Assembly: GCF_024343735.1 (NCBI RefSeq)
Contig: NZ_RJUE01000003.1
Coordinates: 120,719 to 184,718, forward strand
Direction of reading: 5' to 3'
Length of the DNA stretch: 64,000 nucleotides
From: Lacihabitans sp. CCS-44
GTDB taxonomy: Bacteria; Bacteroidota; Bacteroidia; Cytophagales; Spirosomataceae
The notes below the pieces were generated by a model, which was not told where the DNA came from, did no database searches, and worked only from the letters and a program-made list of their open reading frames with translations. This document shows positions 8,242-17,227 of this stretch, piece after piece. Every line of letters begins with the position of its first letter. The first letter of the stretch is position 1. The position numbers and the translations under genes are program-made.

Positions 8242-9354
8242 TTACTTTATTTTCAAAAACTTGATACTCAGGTTTTTCTCAATTACTCTGATAATTTTAA
8301 GTTCTTCGGAACTTACAAAAGCAATGGAAATACCCCTTTTACCAGCTCTGGCAGTACGGCCACTTCGGTGGGTGTAGTATTCTATTTGGTCAGGCAACTG
8401 ATAATGAACTACGTAACTAAGTCCTTCAATATCAATGCCCCTTGCCGAAATATCTGTGGCTACTAATACTTGAATTTTCTTATTCTTGAAGGCTCTCATC
8501 ACCTTGTCACGGTCTCTTTGTTCTAAATCACCGTGTATGGCATCGGCAAGAACTTCTTTGGCTTTTAGTCTCTTAGCAACCATTTGGGCATCATCTCTGG
8601 TTCTACAAAAAACAATCCCTCTTGCCGCACCTTGCGATTCTAAAAATTTCAAAACGAAATCAAATTTCTCCTTGGCTTCACATATGAAAAACTGATGCTC
8701 AATTTTGCTGTTTACCACCTCCAAACGACTCACTGTTACTTTGTGTACATCAGGAGCCATATATTTTTCAGTAAGCTTTTTTAGCGAATCAGGGATAGTT
8801 GCTGTAAAAAGCCACTTGATATTTTCCGGGTGAATCTGCCCAATTATGTTGTCAATGGCCTCTTTAAAGCCCATACTTAGCATTTCGTCGGCTTCGTCCA
8901 AAACTATTGTTTTCACCTTACTGATATCCAAAGCCTTACGTTCCAACAAATCCATCAATCTACCTGGAGTAGCCACCACAACTTGGGTAGGTCTTTGAAG
9001 CCTAGCTATCTGAATATCAATCTTTTCACCACCATAAACCGCCTCCGCAAATACTTTTTCGGAGAACTTAGTCATTTTAAATATCTGCTTGGCTATCTGT
9101 TGACAAAGCTCACGTGTTGGTGACAAAACCAGTACCTGAATCTCCTTAATTTTGGGATTAAGCCTTTGCAAAAGCGGAATGCCAAATGCAACAGTTTTAC
9201 CTGTACCCGTCTGAGCTTGGCCAATAAAGTCGGTATTGTTTTTTAATAAATAAGGAATTACAAGTTGCTGTATTTCAGATGGTTTTATGATTTTATTTTC
9301 CTCTAAGGCCTTTACAAGATTCTCGTTTACCCCTAGTTGATTGAAGTTTTCCAA
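8242..9354 (-). CDS. DEAD-box ATP-dependent RNA helicase
   Basis: A 370-residue helicase core with every DEAD-box motif. These are the Q motif (KPSEIQ), AQTGTGKT, PTRELCQQ, TPGRLMDLL, DEADEMLSMGF and FTATIP in the first domain. IVFCRTRDDAQ, TDISARGIDIEGL and HRSGRTARAGK are in the second. It unwinds RNA in the cytoplasm, probably in ribosome assembly or mRNA turnover. The protein ends right after the second RecA domain, so the usual charged C-terminal tail is missing. The start is TTG: an in-frame stop lies four codons upstream and no ATG precedes the Q motif. A promoter-like TACCTTTG lies 26 nt upstream (9380-9387), consistent with this start. Confidence 0.93.
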   Translation of the reverse strand: MENFNQLGVNENLVKALEENKIIKPSEIQQLVIPYLLKNNTDFIGQAQTGTGKTVAFGIPLLQRLNPKIKEIQVLVLSPTRELCQQIAKQIFKMTKFSEKVFAEAVYGGEKIDIQIARLQRPTQVVVATPGRLMDLLERKALDISKVKTIVLDEADEMLSMGFKEAIDNIIGQIHPENIKWLFTATIPDSLKKLTEKYMAPDVHKVTVSRLEVVNSKIEHQFFICEAKEKFDFVLKFLESQGAARGIVFCRTRDDAQMVAKRLKAKEVLADAIHGDLEQRDRDKVMRAFKNKKIQVLVATDISARGIDIEGLSYVVHYQLPDQIEYYTHRSGRTARAGKRGISIAFVSSEELKIIRVIEKNLSIKFLKIK

Positions 9355-9463
9355 TGCTAATTTCTTTTAAATTGAAATACAAAGGTAGGGATTTTATGGG
9401 GGAATTGAACACAGAGCCTGCTACTCTAAATATTGTAAAGAAACATTAGAGAAGATTCAATTC

Positions 9464-9492
9464 TTTAGTTTTCCGAAAAATTATTATCTTTG
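9464..9492 (+). promoter_or_regulatory. candidate promoter of the ParE-type module
   Basis: TATCTTTG at 9485-9492 matches the Bacteroidota -7 box TAnnTTTG. An imperfect -33 element (TTTAG, 9464-9468) lies about 17 nt upstream. The predicted transcript starts within a few bases of the antitoxin ATG at 9504; the in-frame ATG at 9513 would leave a longer leader. Confidence 0.45.
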
Positions 9493-9503
9493 AGTACTTT
9501 TAA

Positions 9504-9692
9504 ATGATAAAAATGACATCCGAAGTTACTATTAATAAAAAGAAATTTTTCATCGTTCCCGAAAAAGAATTCCAAGTTCTACAAAAAAAAGCTGCTCTTG
9601 GTGTTGATCAGGAAGATTTGTTTACCATTGAGGACGCGAGGAAATACAGTAAGAAACTGATAAATCAATGGGCAAAAGAAAAATCAGAATAA
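9504..9692 (+). CDS. antitoxin of a ParE-type toxin-antitoxin pair
   Basis: A 62-residue protein, MIKMTSEVTINKKKFFIVPEKEFQ onward, with a short N-terminal strand region, a central VPEKEFQVL helix like those of Phd/RelB-type antitoxins, and a charged C-terminal helix (KYSKKLINQWAKEKSE). The C-terminal helix is the part expected to clasp the toxin. Its end overlaps the toxin start by 25 nt, the normal tight coupling in type II modules. The start may be 9504 or the ATG three codons later. The role is inferred mainly from the downstream ParE-like gene. Confidence 0.6.
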   Translation: MIKMTSEVTINKKKFFIVPEKEFQVLQKKAALGVDQEDLFTIEDARKYSKKLINQWAKEKSE

Positions 9693-9967
9693 AGAAATCT
9701 GCATCCGAAAGCATTTCTTCAATCTCATTTTATATAGAATCCAAGGGTCTAGCAAAAACAGCAGAAAAGTTTTCAGATTCAGTGTACGACTTTATTGAAA
9801 AATTAAACTCCGAATTTATAAACCACCGACTTTGTCGAGAAAAAAACAGAGCCGCCTTAGGCCTTAAATGTGTTAATTTCCAAAAGAGGTACACCATCGT
9901 ATTTTTTGAAAATGAGAAAGAAATAATCATAACTGAATTTAGACCATCAAAACTCATTTTTTGGTAG
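9668..9967 (+). CDS. RelE/ParE superfamily toxin
   Basis: A 99-residue basic protein with a RelE/ParE pattern. It opens with a strand and helices (KIRIKKSASESISSISFYIESKGLAKTAEKFSDSVYDFIEKL), then a loop, then strands ending YTIVFFENEKEIIITEFRPSKL. ParE toxins poison DNA gyrase, while RelE relatives cleave mRNA on ribosomes; sequence alone does not settle which applies. It overlaps the antitoxin gene and is followed by a terminator at 9981. Confidence 0.65.
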   Translation: MGKRKIRIKKSASESISSISFYIESKGLAKTAEKFSDSVYDFIEKLNSEFINHRLCREKNRAALGLKCVNFQKRYTIVFFENEKEIIITEFRPSKLIFW

Positions 9968-9980
9968 TAATTCATAAAAA

Positions 9981-10001
9981 AAAGAGCCTTTCGGCTCTTT
10001 T
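9981..10001. terminator. bidirectional terminator
   Basis: AAAGAGCC, loop TTTC, GGCTCTTT is a perfect 8-bp stem, with A-rich sequence on the left and T on the right. It lies between the convergent toxin gene and the isomerase gene and can serve both. Confidence 0.8.
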
Positions 10002-10023
10002 AGAATATTCAAAAAGGAAATAA

Positions 10024-11076
10024 TTATATCCCCAAAACCTTCCTATTTACAGCTTCATCAGCACCAGTGGCAGCGAAATCGTCAAATGCACGGGTGGCCA
10101 CTTCAATGATATGACTTTCAATAAATGGAGCTCCTTCGGCAGCACCTTGCTCTGAGGATTTGATACAACATTCCCACTCCAAAACCGCCCAACCGTCGTA
10201 ATCGTATTGAGAAAGTTTTGAGAAAATTGTCCCGAAATCTACCTGACCATCTCCCAGCGAACGGAAACGTCCAGCTCTATCTGCCCAACCCGAATATCCA
10301 GAATAGACACCCTGACGACCAGATGGATTAAACTCAGCGTCCTTTACATGGAATGCTTTGATACGATCGTGATACAAATCTATAAATTGAACATAATCAA
10401 GACATTGCAAGACAAAATGACTTGGATCGTAATTAATGTTGGCTCTTTTGTGTCCACCTAGATAATCTACGAACATCTCGAAAGTAGAGCCATCGAAAAG
10501 ATCTTCACCAGGGTGAAGTTCGTAACAATAATCTACTCCATTTTCGTCATAAATATCTAAAATCGGCTTCCATCTATTGGCCAATTCTTTGAAAGCTGTT
10601 TCTATCAAACCAGATGGTCTTTGCGGCCATGGATACAAAAATGGCCAAGCCAAAGCTCCGGAGAAACCGACGTGAGATTTCAATCCCAAATTCTTTGAAG
10701 CAACTGCAGCGTATTTCAATTGCTGCTCTGCCCAAGCTCTGCGAGCAGGCTCATTTCCATGAACTTCTGCAGGTGCAAAAGCATCATACATGGTATTATA
10801 AGCAGGATGAGAAGCTATCAATTGACCTTGCAAATGGGTTGACAATTCTGTTATTTCCAGGCCCTTATCAGCCAATTTACCTTTTAACTCATCACAATAC
10901 GTTTGCGATTCTGCCGCTTTTTTCAAATCAATCACTCTTGGGTCCCAAGTTGGCAATTGTATACCTTTATACTCCAAGTCAGCCATATAATCCGCAATAG
11001 TATCAAGCGAATTAAATGGTGCTTCATCACCCATAAACTGGGCTAAAAATATTCCAGGTCCTTTTATTGTTTTCAT
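10024..11076 (-). CDS. sugar phosphate isomerase/epimerase (AP-endonuclease-2 TIM barrel)
   Basis: A 350-residue TIM-barrel protein of the xylose-isomerase-like family. Landmarks include YKGIQLPTWDPRVIDL, GLEITELSTHLQGQLIASHP, YCYELHPGEDLFDG, INYDPSHFVLQ, IKAFHVKDAEF and VDFGTIFSKL. Metal-binding Glu, Asp and His residues occur at the expected strand ends (ELHPGE, YDPSH, HVKD, VLEWE). Relatives isomerise or epimerise sugars or inosose in the cytoplasm. It is the last gene of a leftward run with two Gfo/Idh/MocA dehydrogenases, an arrangement typical of modified-sugar or polyol breakdown. The true substrate is unknown. Confidence 0.85.
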   Translation of the reverse strand: MKTIKGPGIFLAQFMGDEAPFNSLDTIADYMADLEYKGIQLPTWDPRVIDLKKAAESQTYCDELKGKLADKGLEITELSTHLQGQLIASHPAYNTMYDAFAPAEVHGNEPARRAWAEQQLKYAAVASKNLGLKSHVGFSGALAWPFLYPWPQRPSGLIETAFKELANRWKPILDIYDENGVDYCYELHPGEDLFDGSTFEMFVDYLGGHKRANINYDPSHFVLQCLDYVQFIDLYHDRIKAFHVKDAEFNPSGRQGVYSGYSGWADRAGRFRSLGDGQVDFGTIFSKLSQYDYDGWAVLEWECCIKSSEQGAAEGAPFIESHIIEVATRAFDDFAATGADEAVNRKVLGI

Positions 11077-11082
11077 TATTTT

Positions 11083-11161
11083 TTAGCTTTTGGCTATTAG
11101 CTGATAGCTATTAGCACAGATTATTTTCATTTGTCACGAATGCACGAATAAATGCACGAAT
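11083..11161. repeat. short direct repeats in the isomerase upstream gap
   Basis: Two simple repeat families sit side by side. One is three spaced copies of CACGAAT (11135, 11143 and 11155). The other is a degenerate set of TAGCT/TATTAGC words (11083-11115). They occupy most of the 131-bp gap between two probably co-transcribed genes. They look like non-coding intergenic repeats; no regulatory role is evident. Confidence 0.45.
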
Positions 11162-11207
11162 GTTTATTTATTACTTTATCATTTCTCCCCTTTGGGGTCG
11201 GGGGCTT

Positions 11208-12353
11208 TTAAACCGTTACCCACTTATCGCTTCTGCTACTTTCAAGTATTCTTTCACAAATCAAAAGTTCTCTGTATCCATCAGCAAATGTTGGGAATTT
11301 CGGACTTTCTGGTTGTTTTCCTTCTGCCACGGCTTGGTAAACCTCTTTAAACAATTGCTTTGAAGTATCTCCAAAACCTTCGTTGTGCCCACCTGGATAA
11401 GTGATTAATGAACGAACTTCCTCATGAACCAAAGAAGGATCTCTCATCAACACCGAGTTTGCTCCATCTCTAGCACCAATCCACACTTCGTTTGGAGCTT
11501 CTGAGTTCCATGCCAGTGTTTTTACTGAACCCGAAATTTCAACTTTCAATTGATTTTTTCTACCAGCCGAAACCTGAGAAACCGTAATACTACCACTGTT
11601 TCCATTGTCAAAACGCAACAATACATTAGCATGGTCTTCGGTATTGATAGGCACATCGGCGTAATCTTCTGGAGCTAGCATCTTACCTGAGTAAGTTTCC
11701 AAAGGCTTCAATGGTTTCTTACGGTTTTTATGAACGGTATTGAAATCGGCCATTACTTGAACAGTTTTCAAGCCAGTAACGTACTCAATCAAATCCAAAA
11801 GGTGCGAACCAATATCAGCAATAGCTCTCGAATCGCCCGATTTATCAGGCTCTAAACGCCAGTTGTAATCTGTAGCATAGAACAACCAATCTTGTAAGTA
11901 TGAACCAATTACAGAATATATCTCACCCAATTCACCTTTTTCTTTCATCATTTTCATTTGACGAACCAAAGGATAATATCTCAAATTGAAGTGAACTGCA
12001 TTTACCAATCCTGATTTTGCAGCCAATTCCACCAATTCAGCGGCTTCTTCAAGATTTGTAGCCAAAGGTTTTTCGCAAACACAGTGTTTTCCAGCCAATA
12101 AGACTGCTTTAGACTGCGAATAATGCAGGAAGTTTGGTGTACATATATGCACACATTCAATATCTTCCATGGCCAACAATTGGTCGAAAGTACAAGGCCT
12201 TTCAATGCCCAACTGAGCTGCTTTCGCCGTAGCCAATTCTATATTTACCTCGCACAGTGCCACGACTTCGATGTTTGGCAAACGACGCAAGGCTTCAATG
12301 TGAGCTGGCCCAATAAAACCTGTACCTACAACCCCAACTTTGATTTTACTCAT
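11208..12353 (-). CDS. Gfo/Idh/MocA-family oxidoreductase
   Basis: A 381-residue NAD(P)-dependent dehydrogenase. The N-terminal Rossmann motif is VGVVGTGFIGPAHIEAL. Next come CTPNFLHYSQSKAVLLAGKHCVCEKPLATNLEEA, where the Lys of EKP is the conserved active-site lysine, and SRAIADIGSHLLDL, the expected Asp/His region. ATG at 12353 puts the Rossmann strand directly at the N-terminus; the frame extends nine codons further upstream without family character. Relatives oxidise or reduce sugars, inositols or biliverdin. It follows a second member of the same family 30 nt upstream, and the pair suggests successive oxidation steps on one sugar or a keto-sugar shuttle. Confidence 0.88.
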   Translation of the reverse strand: MSKIKVGVVGTGFIGPAHIEALRRLPNIEVVALCEVNIELATAKAAQLGIERPCTFDQLLAMEDIECVHICTPNFLHYSQSKAVLLAGKHCVCEKPLATNLEEAAELVELAAKSGLVNAVHFNLRYYPLVRQMKMMKEKGELGEIYSVIGSYLQDWLFYATDYNWRLEPDKSGDSRAIADIGSHLLDLIEYVTGLKTVQVMADFNTVHKNRKKPLKPLETYSGKMLAPEDYADVPINTEDHANVLLRFDNGNSGSITVSQVSAGRKNQLKVEISGSVKTLAWNSEAPNEVWIGARDGANSVLMRDPSLVHEEVRSLITYPGGHNEGFGDTSKQLFKEVYQAVAEGKQPESPKFPTFADGYRELLICERILESSRSDKWVTV

Positions 12354-12383
12354 TTCTAATGTATATTTTTTTGTCAACAATTA

Positions 12384-13592
12384 CTAAATTTCAAACTTTG
12401 TCCATTTATTTTCGGTTGCGTTGGACTTCACAACAGTATTTATAAAACCCATTCCACGCAAACCATCGTCTATTCCTGGGAAATCGTGAATTTCTGGAAT
12501 GTAAGCCGCTGCATCGTCTTGTGTCCCGCCCAAATTACCTGCAGCCACTGCACGGTTTTCTGTACCCCATCTGGCTCTCAAAGCAAAAGCAAAATTCCTG
12601 TAAATATTTGCAAAAGTCTCAATGTAACCCTCCGGGTGACCCGCAGGCTGACGTGTATGTGCTTGTGCGTGCTTTGAAAGATTTCCTACACCAGTCCTTA
12701 TAATTCTTGAGCCGTTTTCTTGGTTGGTCAACTCCAAAGTATTTGGATCCATTTGTTTCCATTTAAGGCCTCCAAACTCACCATAAACTCTGATATTCAG
12801 GTCATTTTCTTCGCCATTACAAATTTGGCTATTGTGGAGAATTCCCTTTGCTCCATTATCAAAACGCAACAAAATATTGGCATCATCATCTAATTGGCGA
12901 CCATCTACAAAAATGGTAAGGTCAGCACAAAGTTCTGTTATTTTCAGGCCAGTAATGTACTCAGCAAGATTTTCAGCGTGAGTTCCAATGTCTCCCACTC
13001 CACCTGCCGCTCCACAACGTGCTGGATCTGTACGCCAAGCCGCTTGTTTTTGACCAGTAGCCTCTACCAATGTTGAAAGCCAACCTTGTGGATATTCTAC
13101 AATAACCTTTCTGATTTTACCAATAGCTCCTGACTTTACAATAGCTCTAGCCTCTTTTACCATCGGATAGGCAGTATAATTGTGGGTAAGAGCAAAAAGT
13201 AATCCTGAGTTTTCAACAATTGGCTTCAATGCTTTCGCCTCTTCCATGTTGAGGGTCAAGGGCTTATCCATAACCACATGAAAGCCGTTTTCAATGGCAA
13301 ACTTTGCAGATTCAAAATGTACGTGATTGGGTGTAACGATAGAAACAAAATCCATCCTTTCACCTTCAGGAAGGGTTTTCTCAGTTAGAATCATTTCTTG
13401 GTACGAACCATAAACTCTTTTGGGGTCAAGATACAATGCTTCACCTGTAGCTTTTGATTTTTCGGGATTAGAGCTAAACGCACCGCAAACCAATTCTATC
13501 TCTCCATCTAAAGCTGCACCACGACGGTGAACTGCTCCAATGAATGCCTCTAGGCTTCCGCCAACCATACCCATTCTTATCTTTCTTGCCAT
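12384..13592 (-). CDS. Gfo/Idh/MocA-family oxidoreductase
   Basis: A 402-residue paralogue of the next gene. The nucleotide-binding start IRMGMVGGSLEAFIGAVHRRGA carries an inserted loop. VTPNHVHFESAKFAIENGFHVVMDKPLTLNMEEA holds the conserved Lys of DKP, and RCGAAGGVGDIGTHAENLAEYI is the substrate side. GGS replaces the common GxG at the phosphate-binding turn, a variation found in the branch with 'GGSxGAFIGxVHR' starts. This is the first gene of a leftward operon that also encodes a second dehydrogenase and an isomerase. It faces a divergently transcribed sugar transporter, so all four probably serve one carbohydrate route. Confidence 0.88.
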   Translation of the reverse strand: MARKIRMGMVGGSLEAFIGAVHRRGAALDGEIELVCGAFSSNPEKSKATGEALYLDPKRVYGSYQEMILTEKTLPEGERMDFVSIVTPNHVHFESAKFAIENGFHVVMDKPLTLNMEEAKALKPIVENSGLLFALTHNYTAYPMVKEARAIVKSGAIGKIRKVIVEYPQGWLSTLVEATGQKQAAWRTDPARCGAAGGVGDIGTHAENLAEYITGLKITELCADLTIFVDGRQLDDDANILLRFDNGAKGILHNSQICNGEENDLNIRVYGEFGGLKWKQMDPNTLELTNQENGSRIIRTGVGNLSKHAQAHTRQPAGHPEGYIETFANIYRNFAFALRARWGTENRAVAAGNLGGTQDDAAAYIPEIHDFPGIDDGLRGMGFINTVVKSNATENKWTKFEI

Positions 13593-13957
13593 TACTATTT
13601 TTTAGGTTGAAAATGCAATTTTAGGAAAAATAAAGCATTGGTAAAAGTAATAATTGATAAAATTCGGGTGAAATAATCTTAGGAATAAATGGCGACTTGA
13701 AATTCCAAAAAAAACAAATTAATTAATCTCAGTTTTGTTCAGCTATCAAGCAATAAATCAATAGATTACACCAAAACAAAGAAGAACTACTTGGTAAATT
13801 AAAAACTATTCTTAATATAGTTATATGAATTAAATTTTGGATTAGTCAAAAATAATAGCAAGTGTTTTTACTACAATTATTAATTTTTCCTTTACTGAAA
13901 AATAAAAAAAATGTAGATTTACAAAATTTAAAAATTTAACCCTTAAATATTAAAGAT
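13593..13957. other. divergent promoter region, no gene
   Basis: 365 bp of very AT-rich sequence between the leftward sugar-dehydrogenase operon and the rightward MFS gene. I see no coding frame, hairpin or clear operator. TAGATTTA at about 13914 is a weak -7 box for the transporter. The space is large enough for two promoters and a regulator site shared by the divergent operons. Confidence 0.35.
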
Positions 13958-15169
13958 ATGGTAAACGACAAGAGACTTTTTCTTGGTAGTTGTTTTGCTC
14001 TTATTACAACTGCATTTTCATTCAGTATTAGAGCTGGTATTTTACCCCAATTAGGTACAGAATTTAATCTTTCCGCAGAACAACTGGGTTTCATAAACTC
14101 TATGTGGTTCGTTGGTTTTCCAGTAGCCATGATTATCGGCGGATTGGTTTATCATACAGTTGGGCCGAAAAAAATCATGCTTATTGCTTTTGCATGCCAT
14201 GCCGCTGGTATTTTGTTGACTATTTATCCTCAAACTTTAGGTGGTTACACAGGTTTATTGGTTTCGACATTTCTTATAGGTATTGGCAATGGATGTACTG
14301 AAGCGGCTTGTAACCCAATGATTGCTGACACCTACCAAGGTGCAAAAATGAGTAAAATGCTTAATCGTTTTCATATGTGGTTTCCTGGTGGAATCGTAAT
14401 CGGTAGTTTGGTTTCAAAATTCATGACCGATGCGAATATGGGCTGGCAAGCACAAATCTGGGTAATTTTAATTCCAACTATTATATATGCTTATTTATTC
14501 TGGGGCCAAGAATTCCCTAAACCAAAAGTAGAAGGTGTAACTTCTATAGGTGAAAATATAAAAGCTATGTTCACTCCATTATTCTTGTTTATGTTTGCTT
14601 GTATGGCTATCACGGCCATTACAGAATTTGGTCCGCAACAATGGACTGGTCTTATTATGAGCAAAAGCGGTGCAAGTCCAATGCTAATTCTAGCATTAGT
14701 AACTGGTCTTATGGCAGTTATAAGATTTTTTGCGGGTCCAATTGTTGAGAAATTCGACCAAACAGGCGTTTTATTAGGTTCTGCTGTGTTTGCTACTATA
14801 GGTATTTACCTATTCAGCACACAAACTGGTAACATGGCTTACGTTGCTGCTATTTTCTTTGCTTTAGGTGTTGCTTTATTCTGGCCAAATATGGTTGGGT
14901 TTATTGCAGAAAAAGTACCTCTAAGTGGAGCATTGGGTATGTCAGTAATTGGCGGAATTGGAATGTTCTCAACAGCTATTTTCCAGCCTATTATTGGAAA
15001 ATGGATTGATTCAAACAACGCAGCAAAAGCTGCAGAAGGCCTAACTGGGGATGCCCTTGAACTTGCCGCAGGCCAAGCTACTTTAGGAACTATGGTTACT
15101 TTTCCAATAATATTAATCGTTGCCTTCGTTGTATTGTTTTTCTGGCAAAAAAATTCAAAAACAGCATAA
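13958..15169 (+). CDS. MFS sugar transporter, FucP/NHS-like
   Basis: A 403-residue membrane protein with about twelve hydrophobic segments. The first is FLGSCFALITTAFSFSIRAG and the last is FPIILIVAFVVLFFW. The loop after segment 2, HTVGPKKIMLIAF, fits the MFS motif A position, and GNGCTEAACNPMIAD in segment 4 resembles the fucose-permease branch. It should import a sugar or polyol by proton symport through the inner membrane. The divergent neighbours encode two sugar dehydrogenases and an isomerase, which supports carbohydrate uptake. The exact substrate cannot be read. Confidence 0.85.
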   Translation: MVNDKRLFLGSCFALITTAFSFSIRAGILPQLGTEFNLSAEQLGFINSMWFVGFPVAMIIGGLVYHTVGPKKIMLIAFACHAAGILLTIYPQTLGGYTGLLVSTFLIGIGNGCTEAACNPMIADTYQGAKMSKMLNRFHMWFPGGIVIGSLVSKFMTDANMGWQAQIWVILIPTIIYAYLFWGQEFPKPKVEGVTSIGENIKAMFTPLFLFMFACMAITAITEFGPQQWTGLIMSKSGASPMLILALVTGLMAVIRFFAGPIVEKFDQTGVLLGSAVFATIGIYLFSTQTGNMAYVAAIFFALGVALFWPNMVGFIAEKVPLSGALGMSVIGGIGMFSTAIFQPIIGKWIDSNNAAKAAEGLTGDALELAAGQATLGTMVTFPIILIVAFVVLFFWQKNSKTA

Positions 15170-15193
15170 TTAAGTATTTCTAGTTATATTTGT

Positions 15194-15226
15194 AAAGCCG
15201 TTCTAGTAAACAGAACGGCTTTATTT
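15194..15226 (+). terminator. rho-independent terminator after the MFS gene
   Basis: AAAGCCGTTCT and AGAACGGCTTT form a perfect 11-bp stem around a 7-nt loop, followed by ATTTTTTA. The hairpin ends only a few bases before the coaX ATG at 15230, so coaX must be expressed by read-through or from a promoter inside this segment. Confidence 0.85.
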
Positions 15227-15229
15227 TTT

Positions 15230-15952
15230 ATGACAAACGCCAGCATAGACTTCGGCAATACAAGAATAAAAATTGGCTTATTCATCAATGATAGCCTTTT
15301 AGAAATTTTCAGGGCGACTACACTTCCTGAAGCAGCGGAATTGCTAAAGACCAATTCTGTAGAAAACGCCATCGTTTCTTCTGTAACACTCTCAAATGCA
15401 GAAATTTCAGAAAAACTAAACTTCCTTAAATCTCTTGTTTTCTTAGATTATAACACCCCTTTGCCTATAAAAAACAATTATGAAACACCAACGACACTTG
15501 GCTATGATAGAATAGCTGCTGCCGTCGGTGCCAATTTGAGATTTCCCGACCAAAACTGCCTTATTATAGACATTGGCACGGCCATAAAATACGATTTGGT
15601 TTCAGACCAGAATGCCTTCGAAGGAGGCATAATTTCGCTTGGTAGACAAATGAGATTCAATGCTCTACACACTTTTACCAAAAAACTTCCGTTATTAGAC
15701 ACAGTGAAAATCCCCGAACTCATTGGCCAATCTACCGAATCTTGCATGACAAGCGGGGTGATGAACGGAATAGCCGCCGAAATCAACGGAATCATTGATG
15801 AATATATAAAAAAACTTAAATTAAGGGTATTAATTTGTGGCGGCGATGCTCCTTACTTTGAAACTAAGATAAAATACCCGACCTTTGCAACTCCAAATTT
15901 GGTCTTGGAAGGCCTAAACAGAATTTTACAATATAATGTTACTGAAATTTAG
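15230..15952 (+). CDS. coaX: type III pantothenate kinase
   Basis: A 240-residue ASKHA-fold kinase of the CoaX family. Phosphate-1 motif SIDFGNTRIKIGLF is at residues 4-17, TLGYDRIAAAVGA is the pantothenate region, and IIDIGTAIKYDLV is the phosphate-2 motif. GGIISLGRQMRFNALH and CGGDAPYF are also conserved. It catalyses the first step of coenzyme A synthesis, ATP-dependent phosphorylation of pantothenate, in the cytoplasm and typically needs a monovalent cation. The last codons overlap the next gene by 17 nt, so coaX, the outer-membrane protein and lptC probably form one transcript. Confidence 0.92.
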   Translation: MTNASIDFGNTRIKIGLFINDSLLEIFRATTLPEAAELLKTNSVENAIVSSVTLSNAEISEKLNFLKSLVFLDYNTPLPIKNNYETPTTLGYDRIAAAVGANLRFPDQNCLIIDIGTAIKYDLVSDQNAFEGGIISLGRQMRFNALHTFTKKLPLLDTVKIPELIGQSTESCMTSGVMNGIAAEINGIIDEYIKKLKLRVLICGGDAPYFETKIKYPTFATPNLVLEGLNRILQYNVTEI

Positions 15953-17225
15953 ATACTTACTTCTCCTTACATTCACAAGTTTCACACAATTTGCATGGTC
16001 TCAAGGCCAAGGAAATAGCCCATATAATACCATAGGAATTGGTGAAATAACAGAGGAATCAGTAGCAGCTCAAGATATGATGGGTGGTACTGGCGTGTCA
16101 TTTGCGAACAGTTTCTATATCAACCACATCAACCCCGCCATGTTGGTCAAAAACCGTACTGTGGGCCTGAACAAATACGTGGCCTTTAATATTGGATTGA
16201 AAGGGGCATATAAAATTATGAATCAAGGAAACAAAGTACAAGATGATTTTGGAATGAACCTGAGTAATCTCACTTTTGTGTTTCCAATAAAACCCAAATG
16301 GGCCATGGGAATAAGCATGAGGCCATATTCTATGGCTGATAATATTTCTAAAATAGAAAAAGATTTTGTGGGTTCTAATGAAACCAACGAAGTTGAATAC
16401 AGAAACGCAGGAGGTCTTTCTAGAGTAGCATTAACAAACTCTTTTTTACTTTACAAAGGACTTTATTGGGGAATTGAAGGTCAGTACAATTTTGGAAATA
16501 TCCAAAGAGACACAACCTCTACCATTACTGGTTCGTCGGAGTATTTCAGAAATTCAGGCAGATACAGTCTAAAAGGTGCTTCGGCCAAAACAGGTTTAAC
16601 CTACCAAGTGAAGTTGAGTAAAAAATGGAATTTGAACATTGGAGGTGTTTATCAGCTAGGTTCTAACCTAAAAGGTGAGGCATTAAAAGTGTTTAGTGTA
16701 CTTGGCGAAGCAGGTAACGGGCCTGTTTATATTCAAAGCCCAGATACCTTATCATTGACCAATATTTCAAGCCAGATTCCGAGTAAATACAAAATTGGAT
16801 TGAGTTTAGAAAGCAACTATCACTGGGTATTTGCAGCTGAATATGGCTATACCAAATGGTCAGGCAACAAGCAATTTGACCCAACTGCCAACAAAATATT
16901 AGTGGATTCAAAGGAACTCAATTTAGGTATGGAATGGTTGCCAAATGCTTCATCTGGCAAATATTTCAACCAGGTATTTTACCGTTTGGGATACAAACAC
17001 ATCGACACGCCCTACATGATCAATAACACCAAAATAAAAGACCAAAGCTTTAGTCTTGGTCTTTCGGTACCTATGGGCTTCGGCAATCCTAGTTATATAG
17101 ATATCGCCTTGTCGTTGGGTAGAAGAGGTGTAAACACCAACAGTTTGATTCAAGAAAACTACACAAAAGTGTCAGTAAACTTCTCACTACTAAGTAGTTG
17201 GTTCAACAAACCACGTATAGACTAA
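15936..17225 (+). CDS. outer-membrane beta-barrel protein
   Basis: A 429-residue protein with a signal peptide (LLKFRYLLLLTFTSFTQFAWSQ). A mature start GQGNSPYNTIGIGE follows, common in Bacteroidota outer-membrane proteins. Alternating hydrophobic strands rich in aromatic residues run to the end (IDIALSLGRRGVNTN, YTKVSVNFSLLSSWF), as in a barrel of the FadL/PorV-like type. I cannot assign a substrate. It overlaps coaX and is followed two bases later by lptC, whose product acts in lipopolysaccharide export, so a role in envelope assembly is possible but unproved. Confidence 0.7.
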   Translation: MLLKFRYLLLLTFTSFTQFAWSQGQGNSPYNTIGIGEITEESVAAQDMMGGTGVSFANSFYINHINPAMLVKNRTVGLNKYVAFNIGLKGAYKIMNQGNKVQDDFGMNLSNLTFVFPIKPKWAMGISMRPYSMADNISKIEKDFVGSNETNEVEYRNAGGLSRVALTNSFLLYKGLYWGIEGQYNFGNIQRDTTSTITGSSEYFRNSGRYSLKGASAKTGLTYQVKLSKKWNLNIGGVYQLGSNLKGEALKVFSVLGEAGNGPVYIQSPDTLSLTNISSQIPSKYKIGLSLESNYHWVFAAEYGYTKWSGNKQFDPTANKILVDSKELNLGMEWLPNASSGKYFNQVFYRLGYKHIDTPYMINNTKIKDQSFSLGLSVPMGFGNPSYIDIALSLGRRGVNTNSLIQENYTKVSVNFSLLSSWFNKPRID

Positions 17226-17227
17226 CC

